DNA of 64,000 nt from Drosophila pseudoobscura (Eukaryota; Arthropoda; Insecta; Diptera; Drosophilidae), in NCBI RefSeq assembly GCF_009870125.1, contig NC_046679.1, forward strand, positions 25,110,001 through 25,174,000, given 5' to 3'. Each line of letters opens with the position of its first letter. The first letter of the stretch is position 1. A program made the position numbers and the translations under genes. This document shows positions 51,390 through 63,300 of the stretch, piece after piece. The notes under the pieces are model-generated. The model was not told the origin of the DNA. It did not search any database and worked only from the letters and a program-made list of their open reading frames with translations.

Positions 51390-54300
51390 CAAGCTCTGCT
51401 CGCAGCTGGGTTCTCTTCAGCGGCTTTGCTCTCGAATTACGTAAAAAAAAAAACTATGCCAAATGCGGCTTAACCAATACACTCTAAACATACAGAGAGG
51501 GCAGTCGGACTGTGTGCAAAGCTTACGTCTGGTTGCACGTGTGCTTTGCGACAAGAGATTGAGATAATGGGAGAGTGTAGACTGAGAGCCGACTACCTAC
51601 CTCCATTGCCTCTCCTCGCTTCTACCCTGTCACTCATTAGCGTTTCTCTCGGCGGCATAAATTGTGGCTGATTATGTTATTGTCGCCTGCTGCTCGCTGG
51701 GCAACACAGCTGCTGTTCTCTCGCACTGCGATACGTTGCTCTCTCTCTCTCTCTTTCGCTCTCGCGTTGCGTGAGATACTTTTTTTGCGAGCATTATTCC
51801 GCTGCGAAGCTTTGGCCGCAACAGTTGACTCGTCTGCATGGAATATACTCGTAAATGAAACGGGAGACAATTTTCGTGTGCTGTCGATCGTTAAGCACGT
51901 TTTCTTTTGGTTTCTTCTGCCGCCTATCTCTGCCGCTCCCGCCCGTGCACGAGGGTTGCAGAACAACGCCAAAGAGGACAAGTGAAAAGCAAAACGAACC
52001 AATACCATCGTTATTTGGGGCTTTGTTCCTTTGCGTGTGCTGAGGTGTATTGTATATATGTGAAAGTGTATCTGAGAGTGTGTTGTACATATGTAAAAAG
52101 TTTTGTGTTCCTGTGAAAATCGCAGCTGATTCAAAAGTCTCGAAAATCAATAATGAAATTGTGAATTAATCATAAATCCAATCCAGAAAAGAAGGCACAA
52201 TCTTACCAAATATATATATATATCCCTGTGTGCGTGTGTGTGTGTAATCCAGTCAATCCATAAAAAGAAGAAGCACCAGGCGGCAAACACACAAAAAAAA
52301 AGCCAGTGTAACGTGTTTTGCTCTCTCTTCCGCCGCTCTCTGTTCCAACTGCTGCTGGATTCGTGTGTTGAGTGCGCCGTGTGTTCTTTGTGATCCTCTC
52401 TACTCCGCTCCCGCTCCCGCTCACGCCTCCGAAGGCCTGCCGCCTGTCCAATGATGAAATTACTGCACGACTTCATGTTGGATGCCCGCTCCGCCGAGGA
52501 TGTTGCACTCAGACAGGAAATGGTAAATGACAGAAAAAGCTGAAAAGCTGCTCCTTCGTGGCTCCCTACATACACACATACATACATGTATGTTACGTAC
52601 ATATGTGTGTGCATATTCTCCCTGTACCTATGCTCTCTTCTGGGAGCGTGGAACTATTATTGATTCGATTGATTGAAAGGTTCGTGGGAAGCAGGCATTC
52701 CATTTAGACGGCCGACTTGGTTAATTATTGGGTTTACGAATAACTGCTACGTTGCTCTTGATATTTGTTAAATAATTTCACCTGTTCTCGTTTAATGGTT
52801 GGGGGGACTGCCTCCCGAGGGTGTAACATCTGATCGGACACTCCTTATTCTGTGGCATAAAACTCTTACCACATGAATTGTTGATTTTTTCAAAGGATTC
52901 GAATGATTGATACTCAAAGAAGTGCTTTTTATTTGTTAATAAACAATTTATAATTTTTGGGACTAAAATGAGTGGCATGCCTCTTTCTGATTCATTTCAA
53001 TTAACATCTGAATATCGCAAAAAATATTTTATTTTCCAGCCAATTGGCTTCTGTTGATAATTGAAATGAATAAAATATATTTTGTAATTCCATTTAATTG
53101 ATCATTAATTTCGACTCCAATGATATCCATTGATTGGGCCATATCGCTCATTAGTTAAGCCTTAGTTAAATAAACGCTTCATTTAAGCCTGGATAATCGA
53201 ATAGACATGTGGAAAATACAAAAAAAAAGTATTATTTTAGTACCGTCATGGCAAGGGGGGGGGGGGAAAGTGGGGGGAGACAGAGAAGTGAGAACAAGAC
53301 TCATTCATTTTATATCCCTGCTATTAGATAATGGCTCCACACAAAAAAAAAAAAAAAACAGCAGTGCTGCCCCGACCTAAATCCCAGCCCCAGCAGGGGG
53401 CAGGCAGAGCTTTGGTTTTGGTTTTGGTTTCGGTTCAGCTTCTGGTTCTGCCCGCTGGTGGTGGAGGAGGGAGGGGCCGCGCCGCCTGAGCCCCATAGAT
53501 AAAACCGTTTTTTGCGGTTGCCGTCGCTGTCGCCGTCGCTGCTTCTGCTGACTGCAGTTGATTTTTCGCTTTTTCTTTCATTTGATTCATTCATTCATTC
53601 TGTTTGGCTTCTGTCTACCCCGCATGGGAAGAGCACAAGGGTGTATTGGGCCGCATGGAAATTTATGTAAGTGTATGCCTAAGAAATTATTGGCTTCTTC
53701 TTTTGGCAGAATCGATCCTACAATCCATCTTGAACTGGGAAAAGAACTCTCCCTTTAACGCGGGGTATCCTGTAGTCGGTACTGCTGACTTTCTGCTTTG
53801 TTTTTTTTGTTGCTGTTTCGTTTTGGATTTCCACACTGACTGACAATTGTTTTTATGCATTTCACGTAGCTTAACCCCACACAAAAATAAAGTAAACTGG
53901 GGGCCAAAACTGTAAAGTGAGCGCAGAATCGGAGGGTGGGTTGTGTGGAATCGAAGGGGGGGGTGGGGGCGCGGAAGGGAACTAGAACCACCTCTAGAGA
54001 TGTACTAGAATTTTATGCTGCCTGTGTGGTGGGCCCCTGCCCTGCCCTGCCCTGACTGCCTTCCTTCCTTCCCTCAATGTTTCTTTTTTTTTTCGAGGGA
54101 ATTTACATGAAAATAAATATTTTCCGGTTTCAATTATATATGCGATTTGCTTTTGCCTTTGACCGAACTAACGAACGAACGAACGAAGCTCCCCTACTAC
54201 CCATGGCACCATGTACCTCCATCTGCCTGTGCAACCCGTCCCTCCCTCAGTCCCTCAGTCCCTCCGTCCACCCTCTTGATCTATTTCACGCTTGATTGCA

Positions 54301-57300
54301 TTGCGTCTGACTGAACGAGTGAATGACTGAACTCGTTGACTGATTAGGAGGCTCCCAGACCAAGCCATACCATACCATACCATACCATTCTAGAGCTAGG
54401 GGCGTGGTCGCGTTGTCAAACGATGACAGTCGTCGATCCGATAAGGGTATGGCTCTGGATATAACATTCTATCATAAATGGGAATCCAATTTGAATTCGC
54501 TTAAAAGACCATTGAAGCCGAAGCCATTATGAGGTGGGACATCCCTTGGGCCCAAAAACACTCTCTCATTGGATCTCATTTGTGTAGTTTTGAACCCGTC
54601 AGAGGAACTATGCTTCTACCCCATTTTCTTGGCTAGATTCATAATCATTTTGGAAATAATTTCAGCATGTTTCAGGCCACACCCCCAAGAACTTTGAAAC
54701 GTTCAGAAAAGTTACCTTTTCCCGCAGTTTGGGGGCAAGAGGGGGAATTGAAGCAGCAGCAGGTTGCACGGGAAAAGTTCTGAATGCTTAACCAAAGTCA
54801 CGTGACTTGCATTACCCTCGAATGCACCCCTGGCTTCCCCTTTGGTGGCGCCTCTTCATTCATCATCATTCTGCAACTTTGTTATTTGTTGCTTCGTATT
54901 CCGTTTATTGGATTTGGACACGCCCCAAAAGACCCCCCCCCCCCCCCCCCCCCCCCCCAAATGCTGCTGCCGCCCCATAAGTTAAACTGTCATGTCTTCC
55001 GTCCGTTGTCCGTCTTCTGTCTGAGAATTGTCGTCGTCGTCGTCGTCGTCGGGGGCCCGCTTCTGCTTCCGTCCTTATCGGCTCCCTTCATCCATCATCC
55101 TGTGTTGGCTTTCCCTCTATTCATGGCATTGTCCCTCTCTTCGGTTTAGTTTTGACTTGTTGTTGGCCAAGTTCCAGGCAACAATTCCGGCGCCTTCGTC
55201 CGGCAATTGTCCGACAGGCAGTGGCCCCATCCTCTGGGCACAATAAGTCAATCCGTTTTGGCCAAGGTGTCGAGACTCGCTCGCCGCAGTGTCTTCACTT
55301 CAGTAACTCCCCTGTTTATTGCGTAACTCTCCACTGGTGGGTTTCCCATTTAATCTATGAATGAAAATTTAGACATATCTCCTCAGTAAACAGAGGCGAC
55401 AAGTGGGTTTTGGCAAGACGAGTAAATGAAATGACTAATTGGGGAATAAACAACATGGGGGGACTTCGGGAATTCGGAACTGCTTTCCTTAGAGGGAAGT
55501 TGGAAAAGAAGATGAACCATTTTCAAAGGTCTATTTAATATCTTTCTGAAGATCATTTAAGGGAGAAGATTGTGAATGAGGGCACGCTCGGCACTGCCTT
55601 GTCCCCTTCGCTCCCACGTGAAGATCGCCTCGTGATGAAAGAGAAACCACGGGAATTGCAAAACCCACATACATGTCGTGTACATGACGCGGAATCGAGT
55701 TGCGCTGATATTAGGATAGGGTATAGGTCGTTGATTTCGTCGTTTATTCTGCGATACAAGCATCAGGCAGCATTTTAATAAAAACCTATATCTTCAAGGA
55801 CTATTGAGAATTTACTGCACTCGCACACGATGCATTGTTCCCTTATTTCTGTCTGCCCTCCCAGGCAACATTTCCCCCACACCACACACCCCCCTCAAAT
55901 ACGAGCCCCGTTTGTGCGATGGGGGGCATGGTTGGGGGGGGGGGGGGGGGGGCACGAAGAGGAGGCTAAATAAATATGCTCGACGTCGACGTCGAAATCG
56001 GGGAATGAAAAGCGCAATAAACGCATTTCCCCGGCCTGTCTGCATTTTTCGTGTGTTTTTGCAAACAGAATAAAAGCCGGAGCGAAGTGCACTAAAATCG
56101 ATAGTCGCCAAGAGCCGAAAATACTTGCCAGAGATTATTTGTGCGAACAGTAGACACTACAGTGGGGACTCCTCAAGAAATGACAATTTCAATTCTTCTC
56201 ATTCCATTCCGTTTGTGAGTGCTCAAAAATGTTTAAAAATAATAATTTAATAATGAATTTTAATCATTTAAGGGTTGATTAAACATGCCTTAAGGGAATG
56301 TGAAACTAATATTATTTAGTTTAACATTTAATAAGTCAAACTATCCATTTTGTAGGGTACACAAAAAGCAAAACAAACCTCATATTCTTCCCGAAACACC
56401 GAAAAGGGAAGAACGCTGAGCCTTGTGTGTGGCAAGGGCAGCGGCTCTACTTTTACACCCGGTACCCGGTAGCTTATTAAATATGTTTCAAAAAGGGAAG
56501 AATCGAATTGGGTAGGGGATATCTCCGCCATCTCTTTGAATCTCGAACACAGGGAGAAAGAGAGGCAGCACGACCACGAGCGATATTTATTTTCTTGTCT
56601 TCATTTTTGCACTCCGTTTATCCTCTTTCCACATACTTATTTTATTCGAATTTTAAAATATTTTGTTTTCCATTACGCTACTGTTTTTTATATCGAAGGT
56701 ATATCCGTCTCTCTTTATCGCTCGCTTCTCACACCAAAACCAGCCGTTATATCGCACTCCCCTCCGTCAGAGGTCGCACATTGCACGATGAAGGGTGTGT
56801 GAGAAGGAGAGAGAAGGAGCCACTGCCATTACCTTTGTCCCGATCCCATCCAGATTCAGCTATCTGGTAGATGTGGTCCTTCTCTATGATTCTGCGTTCT
56901 TTCGTATCTTCGAAATCGCGAATTACGTCCTTTTTGGGGGTGTGATATCACGGGAGTCTGTCTGGATACAAAATTTGGTTGCTAATGGTCTCTGAGATCA
57001 ATCGCTTATTGATGCTGATCTAGAATATGTGTAAATTTTAATTTTATTTCTTTCAATTTTTATTTTATTTTATTCGGATTGAGATAGGCGTGGCGACGGC
57101 CGACGCGGTTGATTTCTCCCCCCGAACTACTCTACTGCTTACAAGTAAGTTCCCAGCACTCCCGACGCTCACTGCTCGTTCTGCAACATTGTTGCGTACC
57201 CAAAACTCCGGGGTCGCTGGGCAACATCCCCTGTATAACGGCTGATCTTGTTTTTATATATTTTTTCGATCGATTGTGGTAACTTGTACATGTATAGTTT

Positions 57301-60300
57301 TATAGGGACGGAAGCACTTTCTTCTGGATATTAAAGAAATCTGAAGCCACCAGAAAACTAATATATCCCTAAACTCGTTGAGTATCTGAGGGTTTTCGAT
57401 TATAAAATGTTCTTGAATGCTTTCCGCAGACAGTAAGTTTTTTGCCCGCTTCTGCATTTAGATGAATATTTCTATATCTACATACATATATGTACATATG
57501 TATGTATGTGCGTTCATGTATGCCTTGCACTCCCATTCTTTCCCTCCCTCTCTCTCTCTCTCGCTCGCTCTCCCTGACTCTCTTTCGGTGCATCATATAG
57601 CATATTCCTAGCATTTGCCTTTTCTTTGGCTTTGCTTGCGCCTGTGTGTGTGTGTGTGTTTGGCTTTATTTTTATTAGTTTATTTTCGTTTGCCTTTTCG
57701 TATGACACGCGAAAGGTCTTTGCACTTGACAACAACACGGAAGGAAAGGTGCCAGCGAAAAGTTTCAACTTGAAGAGAACTCGAGAACACCGACAGCGGA
57801 CAGGCGGACAGCCGCAACAAAAAAATGTTACCTATCCGGGCTGTGCTCCGTCCGCCCCGGCCACTCTGTCTCCCTCGCCTTGCCCCTTGCCCCTTGATTA
57901 TTATGTTAAACAATATAATCTTGATGCTCGACTCAAGACTTTTCACACATTATTGTCGCTGTCTCTTTGCTTCTTTGAATTTTCAAAGTCATCAAAGTAG
58001 TCTCTGCCGAAAAGTTCATTTTTGTCGTAGTTTTTGTTTACTTCCTCAGTGTGTGGTTTGTGTGTGTTTCGGGCAAGTCAACAAAATTTTCGTTCTGTTC
58101 AAAATTAAATGTATTTTTCATGTAACACCAATTCCCTTTCACAAGCCGTGTGTTCTTCTCAGGACGACCTCTGACGGTTCGTAGCCCTCAAAATATCACA
58201 AAAAATCAGGTATCATAATAATCCTTGATCTGGTTACAGCTTGGCCCTTTCGCCTTGAAGTCTCCAAAGGGCAGAACTTTGCCTTTCAGCGATCCAGCAC
58301 GGATTTTTTAAGGATTATAGTGATACCAGCACTGTGCAGTCGGGAACATGCAGGTGGATGTTTCCACGGGCAGCTTCTATGCGGACTCCATCTCCAGCTC
58401 TGGGTACTGATTGTTAAGATCTCGTTTCTCAATAAAGTTACGCGCTACAGTGAGGGCTATCCGGGCGGAATTCTTCATCGGATGGAGGATTCCGCTGATC
58501 TGCAACATGCCAGCACTGGGACCAGCACCAGGCCTGGGAAGATGGCGCCCTCACTCTGGTCGAAAAGGAAGGCCATCTTGCGGATGACCTTCTCAAGCAG
58601 AGGTACAGCCTCAAAGCGCTACTTTGAGCACTAAAGCGATCAACAAGAACTCCACTAGTCTTGGAAGAGGTCCTGGGCCAAGGGATTTCCCGACTGGTGG
58701 GGCAATCAACCACGAGGGGCTGCTGCTGGAGCATTCCTGACCTTGCACTCCTGGACTGTGACCTGTGACTGGACATGGATCTGCTGGCTAACCACCTGGT
58801 GGGATTCGAATGCTGCACAGCAGCAAGGCATCCGGCGGTTGGGAATGCACTGCAAATAAAACACAACAGAAATTTAATTCGTTTCGGTTTTGTGAATGAA
58901 ATGACTGCGAAGAGGTCAGCAATAATTATAATTATAATCAAAGTAAAGAACTAATTTTTTAATCGAATGAAAAACCGAAAAACCGGTTTGGGATTGAAAA
59001 TCTTTGCCGTTGATTTGTATCCGATGAATCTACTTTAATTTGGGCATTATATTTTTAGAATAACTGGTTCATTATCGTCTATATTTGCTCTGTTCAATTA
59101 TCATAATGAACTAGTTTAATTACTGCCTTGAAGAAAGGTTCGAAGGTTTACCAAAATTGACCTTAAAATCCCCTACGAGTATTTATTGCATTGCTAGAGA
59201 TTATGATTCCAAAGAAATCCAAATAAAGTGTTTTTTTTTATGCATTTAAAATGGAGCGGAATAGAACCAGTTATTAACCTGATTGGCCAATTAAAAACCA
59301 AGAGAAAGAGTTTAAAGTTCTGGTTCCATGTCCGAAAATAGAGCTTTTTGATCGCTCAAGAAGTTTGGTTTTTATGGGGTCCATCTTGGGCACAGGACTT
59401 GGGCTCTACTCCCAACAAATGTGACATGTGCCCCATCAGAGATCCATCCATTGTTAGCTCCAAACTGATACGCGGATCATTAGCCACTTGATTATCACTT
59501 GGTAATGTGTCACATTGGAATTTCATATGGAATCCAAGGTCTGTTCCTAGATCGTGGGGACTCAAATCACCAGGAAATTCCGAACCAAACCCAACCTGGA
59601 GAACCACTTTCCATCAATCAACGCACAAAATTTACACAAATTTACACTCGACGCAGGTTGAAAGAAATTTAAATAAATTTCAAATTTAAAGGGGTGCGAA
59701 GAGAGCGAAACAAGCCACGGATTTGTCCAAGGCATACTCAAGGGGGGTGCAGCGCGGCGGGGAGTGAGAGCGCCCTCTGGGGGAATGCCGCACCTCACAC
59801 GAAATGTGCCTTGGATATGGAATTTGTGTAATTCCCGACTGGTTTTTGCTGCTTATGCTTTGTTCTTCTTCGTTCGCTTCGCACGAGCCTATGGGCAAAA
59901 ATGAGCCCTCCACCCCCGCACCCTTCCACCTGGCCGGGAGTTTTGCTCGCCCTCTCTATCCCTCTCTCTCTGCTTTGCTTTTGGCACTCTAAGTTTTTCT
60001 TCTCTATTTTGTTTTCTGCCTACTGTGTCGGTTTCTTCGTTTTTCCTTTTTCTTTTTGTCCGCGTCTCTGCTTTGTTCTTGTGAGTGTTGTCTTGTCTGT
60101 CTGTCTCACACGCATGATTTTTGTTTTTTTCTTTCTTTTTGTTGTATAAAGAGGCCGGTTTCTGCGTCGCGCTCTCTCTCTCGCTCTCTTCATTTCTCTC
60201 TGTGTCTTGCACTCCCCTTGGTTCCGGCTGAGTGTGCGTACGTGTGTGTGTGTGCGTGTTTGTGTTGCTGTCTCTTTCACAGTCAAGGACAAGTTAATGA

Positions 60301-63300
60301 ACGATTTTTTGTTCTTTTGTGTGGATTTTCTGAGGGGGGGCCCAAGTGGGATGGGGGCGGTGGTAGGGGGTAATATGTTTTGCCATTGAAACGCAATAAT
60401 TGTATACTAAACATTTTCAAATTCCTTATGCCTCTGCCTCTGCCTCTTCCGCCGCTGTTAATTATTAAAATATTTGCTGAAAGAACCCGGTATTTTGTTT
60501 ATGTTTCTGTCACTTTTCCGCATTGAGCTGTTTCGTATACCCTGCCTCCGTGTTGAACAACAAACCGACCCTAAACGGCATTTAAATCGTTCAAAACTCG
60601 GAATCTGGAATGAGTCCGTTCGCTTAGGGGAAAGTATAAGAGTGAGCCCTGGTCGAGCGGGGGTGCTCTAGGGGGTTAAGGGCTTGATGGCCTATGGAAA
60701 GTCTTTCGGATCGTCAAGAATAGGGAAAACAATCGTCCATATTATTATTGTGCGAGTTAATTTCATTAATTTTGGTTAGATCGCGCATCAGTTTCATCAT
60801 AATTTGTTTTGTTGTTGAATTTTGCTTGGCGCCGCAATTTGTTTATTTTTTGTCGCTTCTTCTCTTTCAACTCTGTCTACTGTGTTTTTTTTTTAAATTA
60901 TTTCTTTCTTATTTTCGGTTTAAATAATTTATTTTATATACAGTAAAGTTCTTTCCAGTAAATCGTTTTCATTCATTTTCATGCACTTTGGCGAGAGTCT
61001 CTGACCCATATTTAGAGCCAATGTTGCGTCAGCGTTTTGCTGTGGCATTTGTTGTTGGTTTTTAGCACTTCTTCTGGCCTGCAATTCGCACTTTTCCGCC
61101 TTTTTGTTTCACACCCTCGAAGAGGGTAACGCGCAGAGGGTAGCATCTGCGATTAAATGAATCTGAAACGTCTGTAACCAGAATTTCTCCCTCGAAGGGG
61201 GATTCAAAGTCAAAATTTTCGTTCTTTTCAAAATTAAATGTATTTTTCATGTAACACCCTTTCAAAAGCCGTGTGTTCTTCTCAGGACGACCTCTGACGG
61301 TTCGTAGCACTCAAAATAGCACAAAAAAAATCAGGTATAATGATCCCTGATCTGGTTACAGCTTGGCCCTTTCGCCTTGAAGTCTCCAAAGGGCAGAAAT
61401 TTGCCTTGCAGCTATCCAGCACTAATGGATTAAGGATTTTAGTGATGCCAGCACTGCGCAGTCAGGACCATGCAGGTTCCACGAGCAGCTTCTAATCGGA
61501 CTCCACCTCCAGCTCTGGGTACTGATTGTTTAAATCTCGTTTCTCGATAAAGTTACGCGCCACAGTGAAGGCAATCCGGGCGGAATTCTTCATCGGATGG
61601 AGGATTCCGCTGATCTGCAAGATGCCAGCACTGGGACCAGCACCAGGCCTGGGACGATGGTGCCCTTATTCTGGTCGAAAAGGAAGGCTATCTTGCGGAT
61701 GACCTCGAGCAGATGTACAGCCTCAAAGCGCGCTTTTGAGCACTGAAGCGATCAACAACAACTCCACTAGTCTTGGAAGAGGTCCTGGGCCAAGGGATTT
61801 CCCGACTGGTGGGGCATTCAACCACGAGAGGCTTCTGCTGGAGCACTCCTGACCTTGCAATCCTGGACTGTGACCTGTGACTGGACATGGATCTGCTGGC
61901 TAACCATCTGGTGGGATTCGAATGCTGCACAGCAGCAAGGCTTGCGGCGGCTGGGAATGCACTGCAAATAAAACACAACAGAAATTTAATTCGTTTCGGT
62001 TTTGTGAATGAAATGACTGCCAAGAGGTCAGCAATAATTATAATTAAAATCAAAGTAAAGAACTAATTTTTTAATCGAATGAAAACCCGGTTTTGGATTG
62101 AAAATCTCTTTGCTGTTGATGTATCCGATGTATCTACTTTAATTAGGGCATTATATTCTTTATCACTTATAGGTTCATTATCGTCTTATATTTGCTCTGT
62201 TCGGAGTGATTCGAAACCGACTTAAGGGCGGGATTCGCAATGATCGGACGCATTAAAGAGGCATATGAATATGTGGGTGTATGAATACTGTGGGTGTATG
62301 CAGAGCTCTAGTGGGTAAATATCAGCCTATCAGCCGGTTAGAAACACATCAATTTACTGGTCGTCTAATTTCAAGGGTTTATCAATTTCGGTGCGAAGTT
62401 AGAGACCGATGAATGCCCTTCAAATTGTTATGGGTACTCCATTTAAATTCGAGTCTTTGCTCAGTTAATGGTATTTTTCAAAGCTACATAAAACAATGCA
62501 AGTTGTCACATATCGTGGGTTTTTACATACCGGCAACGATGTCCGGTTGTAGGGGGTTCACTCGTCGGCGATCTGCCATTCCCAGCTGATTCTGGGGTCT
62601 TTGATGCACAATATACAAAATATAAATTAGGGAACCGAAAATTTTGTTGTGTTTATACTGAGAGTTTTGAATGTTGACTAATTTTGAAAATTTATGAGCA
62701 TTGCGTAGACTGTTTTGTCGGAGGCGATGTGTCGACTGAAAAGTTATTGATTGATTCCATTAAACATTGAAGTGACACATTAGTCGATGTAGGACTTTCT
62801 CAGGCATGGATCAAGTGAAGTGCTAGGGGGGTGGGGTTCTGTTTTCGTTAGCCGAAAGTTCTGGCCTGGCTTACGCTGGGCCTGAGGCTTGTGTATGTTG
62901 TTATTAATGCACGAGGCGCAGCGAGAAAGTCGACAGCTTTGCGTCTCCCTCCCTCTCACCCCAAACCTCCCTCCTCCCAGCCCAACCTCCCCCCTCTCAC
63001 CCCAAACCTCCCCCTCCCAGCCCGTGGGCAAACCCAGTTGATAAGCGATTAAATATTTAAACTGTATGTCAGGATATGCCAGTATATGTGTGGCGAGTGT
63101 GTGTATGTGGGAGGCTGAAGGCTGGGGTATAGCGAGTGGCGAGTGTGTGTATAGCGAGTGGCGAGGATTATTCTGTCGCATTATGACGCAAGGAAGTGCC
63201 TTTGGGAATGGTTAAAAAAAAAAGCGAGGAAAAAGCGAGGAAAAACGAAGGCAAACGCGAGGGGGAAAAAGTTAATTAACAATTTGTTTGCAACGCTCCG

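Larger units (their letters stand above)
45870..52200 (+). other. pum: pumilio large intron, 5' third
   Basis: AT-rich intronic DNA. It contains several low-complexity tracts: a (CT)n run at 48372-48416, a (GTC)n run at 49572-49598 and a (CAA)n run at 51355-51388. CT-rich GAGA-factor-type clusters recur at 50601-50622, 51219-51270 and 51738-51765. I see no gene apart from the candidate exon listed next. Confidence 0.5.
52523..58082 (+). other. pum: pumilio large intron, middle part
   Basis: AT-rich intronic sequence with homopolymer tracts: a G run near 53250-53264, a poly-A run near 53341-53360, 26 consecutive C at 54933-54958 and 19 consecutive G at 55934-55952. It also has a GTC repeat (55029-55050). 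No gene is supported. Confidence 0.5.

Noticed and set aside
61062-61310. 82-residue minus-strand frame at the edge of repeat copy 2
   Set aside because: It starts at a non-ATG codon, half lies in the duplicated segment where copy 1 has no matching frame, and no family is recognisable.
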